Part shown: positions 12,483-12,873 of the stretch, one piece after another
Numbering within the stretch: position 1 is the first letter of the stretch
How the letters are laid out: every line of letters begins with the position of its first letter
Assembly: GCA_019237355.1 (NCBI GenBank)
Contig: JAFAHH010000021.1
Span: 1 to 12,873 of the forward strand
DNA from: Acetobacteraceae bacterium
GTDB taxonomy: Bacteria > Pseudomonadota > Alphaproteobacteria > Acetobacterales > Acetobacteraceae
Direction of reading: 5' to 3'
DNA length: 12,873 bases
Notes under the pieces: generated by a model
What the model saw: the letters and a program-made list of their open reading frames with translations, nothing else
Told to the model about the DNA's origin: nothing
The model's database searches: none
Translations under genes and position numbers: made by a program

Positions 12483-12668
12483 CAGTCTGCTGAAAAAGAA
12501 GGCCAGGGCTCTGCCCTGGACCCGCTGGGGCCGAAAGGCCCCAGGCCCCACCCACTAAGTGATTGGATTGCAAAGGCTCTTCCTTTGCTCGGGTCCAGGG
12601 GCAAAGCCCCTAGCCTTCTGTCGATGCTTGCGAATGACCGACTTCAGCGTTTTTCCGCAGCCTGCTAG
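12479..12668. mobile_element. MITE-like non-autonomous element with 15-bp terminal inverted repeats and CTAG flanks
   Basis: The left end CAGTCTGCTGAAAAA (12483-12497) and the inverse of the right end, CAGGCTGCGGAAAAA (12664-12650), agree at 13 of 15 positions. CTAG stands directly outside both ends (12479-12482 and 12665-12668), as a target-site duplication would. The 182-base interior encodes nothing credible but folds strongly: AGAAGGC near the left pairs with GCCTTCT near the right, followed by inner arms with GGACCC/GGGTCC and local hairpins (CCAGGGCTCTGCCCTGG, TGGGGCCGAAAGGCCCCA). This looks like a miniature element moved by a transposase encoded elsewhere. A 4-bp CTAG duplication is weak evidence alone because CTAG is palindromic and ends the host repeat. 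Confidence 0.62.
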
Positions 12669-12697
12669 AGCCGGATGACGTAAGGGTTTTCCAGCTC

Positions 12698-12873
12698 ATG
12701 TACGAAGTTACCCTCGAATTGAATACGACAGACTCCGTTGGATCGGAGATGTCGAGGACGGCCTTGACGAGGCGCTTTTCGAAGGAGCCCACTACGGAGC
12801 ACTGGAATGCGGGCTCAAGGACGAAGACATTAACGTTTCGGCTGGACATCTTTACAAGCTGGGTTGTCTGGTC
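12698..12873 (+). pseudogene. Possible frameshifted gene fragment running off the right edge
   Basis: An ATG at 12698 (AAGGG about 11 bases upstream) opens with MYEVTLELN, a plausible beta-strand start. The same frame then becomes Thr/Arg/Ser-rich. In the frame one base back, open from 12679 to the window end, the sequence becomes acidic and protein-like: RLRWIGDVEDGLDEALFEG (about 12733-12789), then ALECGLKDEDINVSAGHLYK. That frame has no ATG, GTG or TTG start of its own. The two halves together look like one small protein broken by a -1 shift near 12724. I have a faint impression of a small alpha/beta family with an xxLDEALFEG-type helix, but cannot name it. The alternatives are chance frames, or the minus-strand frame at 12610-12849, which overlaps the MITE end. 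Confidence 0.3.

Overview
The window looks like a chromosomal segment of a GC-rich alphaproteobacterium. The basis is general base composition, housekeeping genes (panB, trpS, tRNA-Cys), a gluconolactonase/mandelate-racemase catabolic cluster, and palindromic intergenic repeats of a kind familiar to me from this class. This is an impression from reading; no search was run, and I would not name a genus. There are about 13 credible protein genes, two of them small and uncertain, plus one tRNA, four copies of a dispersed repeat and one non-autonomous transposon-like element.

Layout. 3-902 (+) is the 3' part of a fused sugar-phosphate-isomerase-like/HPPD-like protein (3-dehydroshikimate dehydratase type). 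1060-1491 (+) is a two-CBS-domain protein. After a hairpin and repeat copy 1 comes panB (1869-2705, +), which meets tRNA-Cys (2713-2786, -) head to head. From 2787 to 4030 the sequence is gene-poor: one small possible gene (3093-3293, -), repeat copy 2, a terminator-like hairpin and unexplained sequence.

8125 to 4031 (-) is a tight four-gene operon. In transcription order it encodes an SMP-30/gluconolactonase, a mandelate-racemase-type enolase-superfamily enzyme (ATGA overlap), an ABC-type SsuA/TauA/NMT1-like binding protein without a signal peptide, and a beta-hydroxyacid dehydrogenase. The last resembles YihU (sulfolactaldehyde reductase), including its PVGxTS motif at the same residue numbers. 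Together these suggest catabolism of a sugar acid or sulfosugar acid: lactone opening, dehydration, then reduction of a small semialdehyde. The true substrate cannot be read from the sequence.

To the right, a solitary MbcA/ParS/Xre-type antitoxin homologue (8390-8821, +) faces away from the operon. It is followed by a 14-bp perfect palindrome of LacI-operator type, a small two-helix membrane protein, a GT2 glycosyltransferase (9557-10519), trpS (10720-11715) and a closely spaced GNAT acetyltransferase (11722-12252). The last 620 bases are accessory: two tandem repeat copies, a 182-bp MITE-like element inserted in a CTAG site at the end of one copy, and an apparently frameshifted gene fragment running off the edge.

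Most unusual are the operon with its leaderless binding protein, the repeat family with pairing-preserving changes, and the nested MITE.
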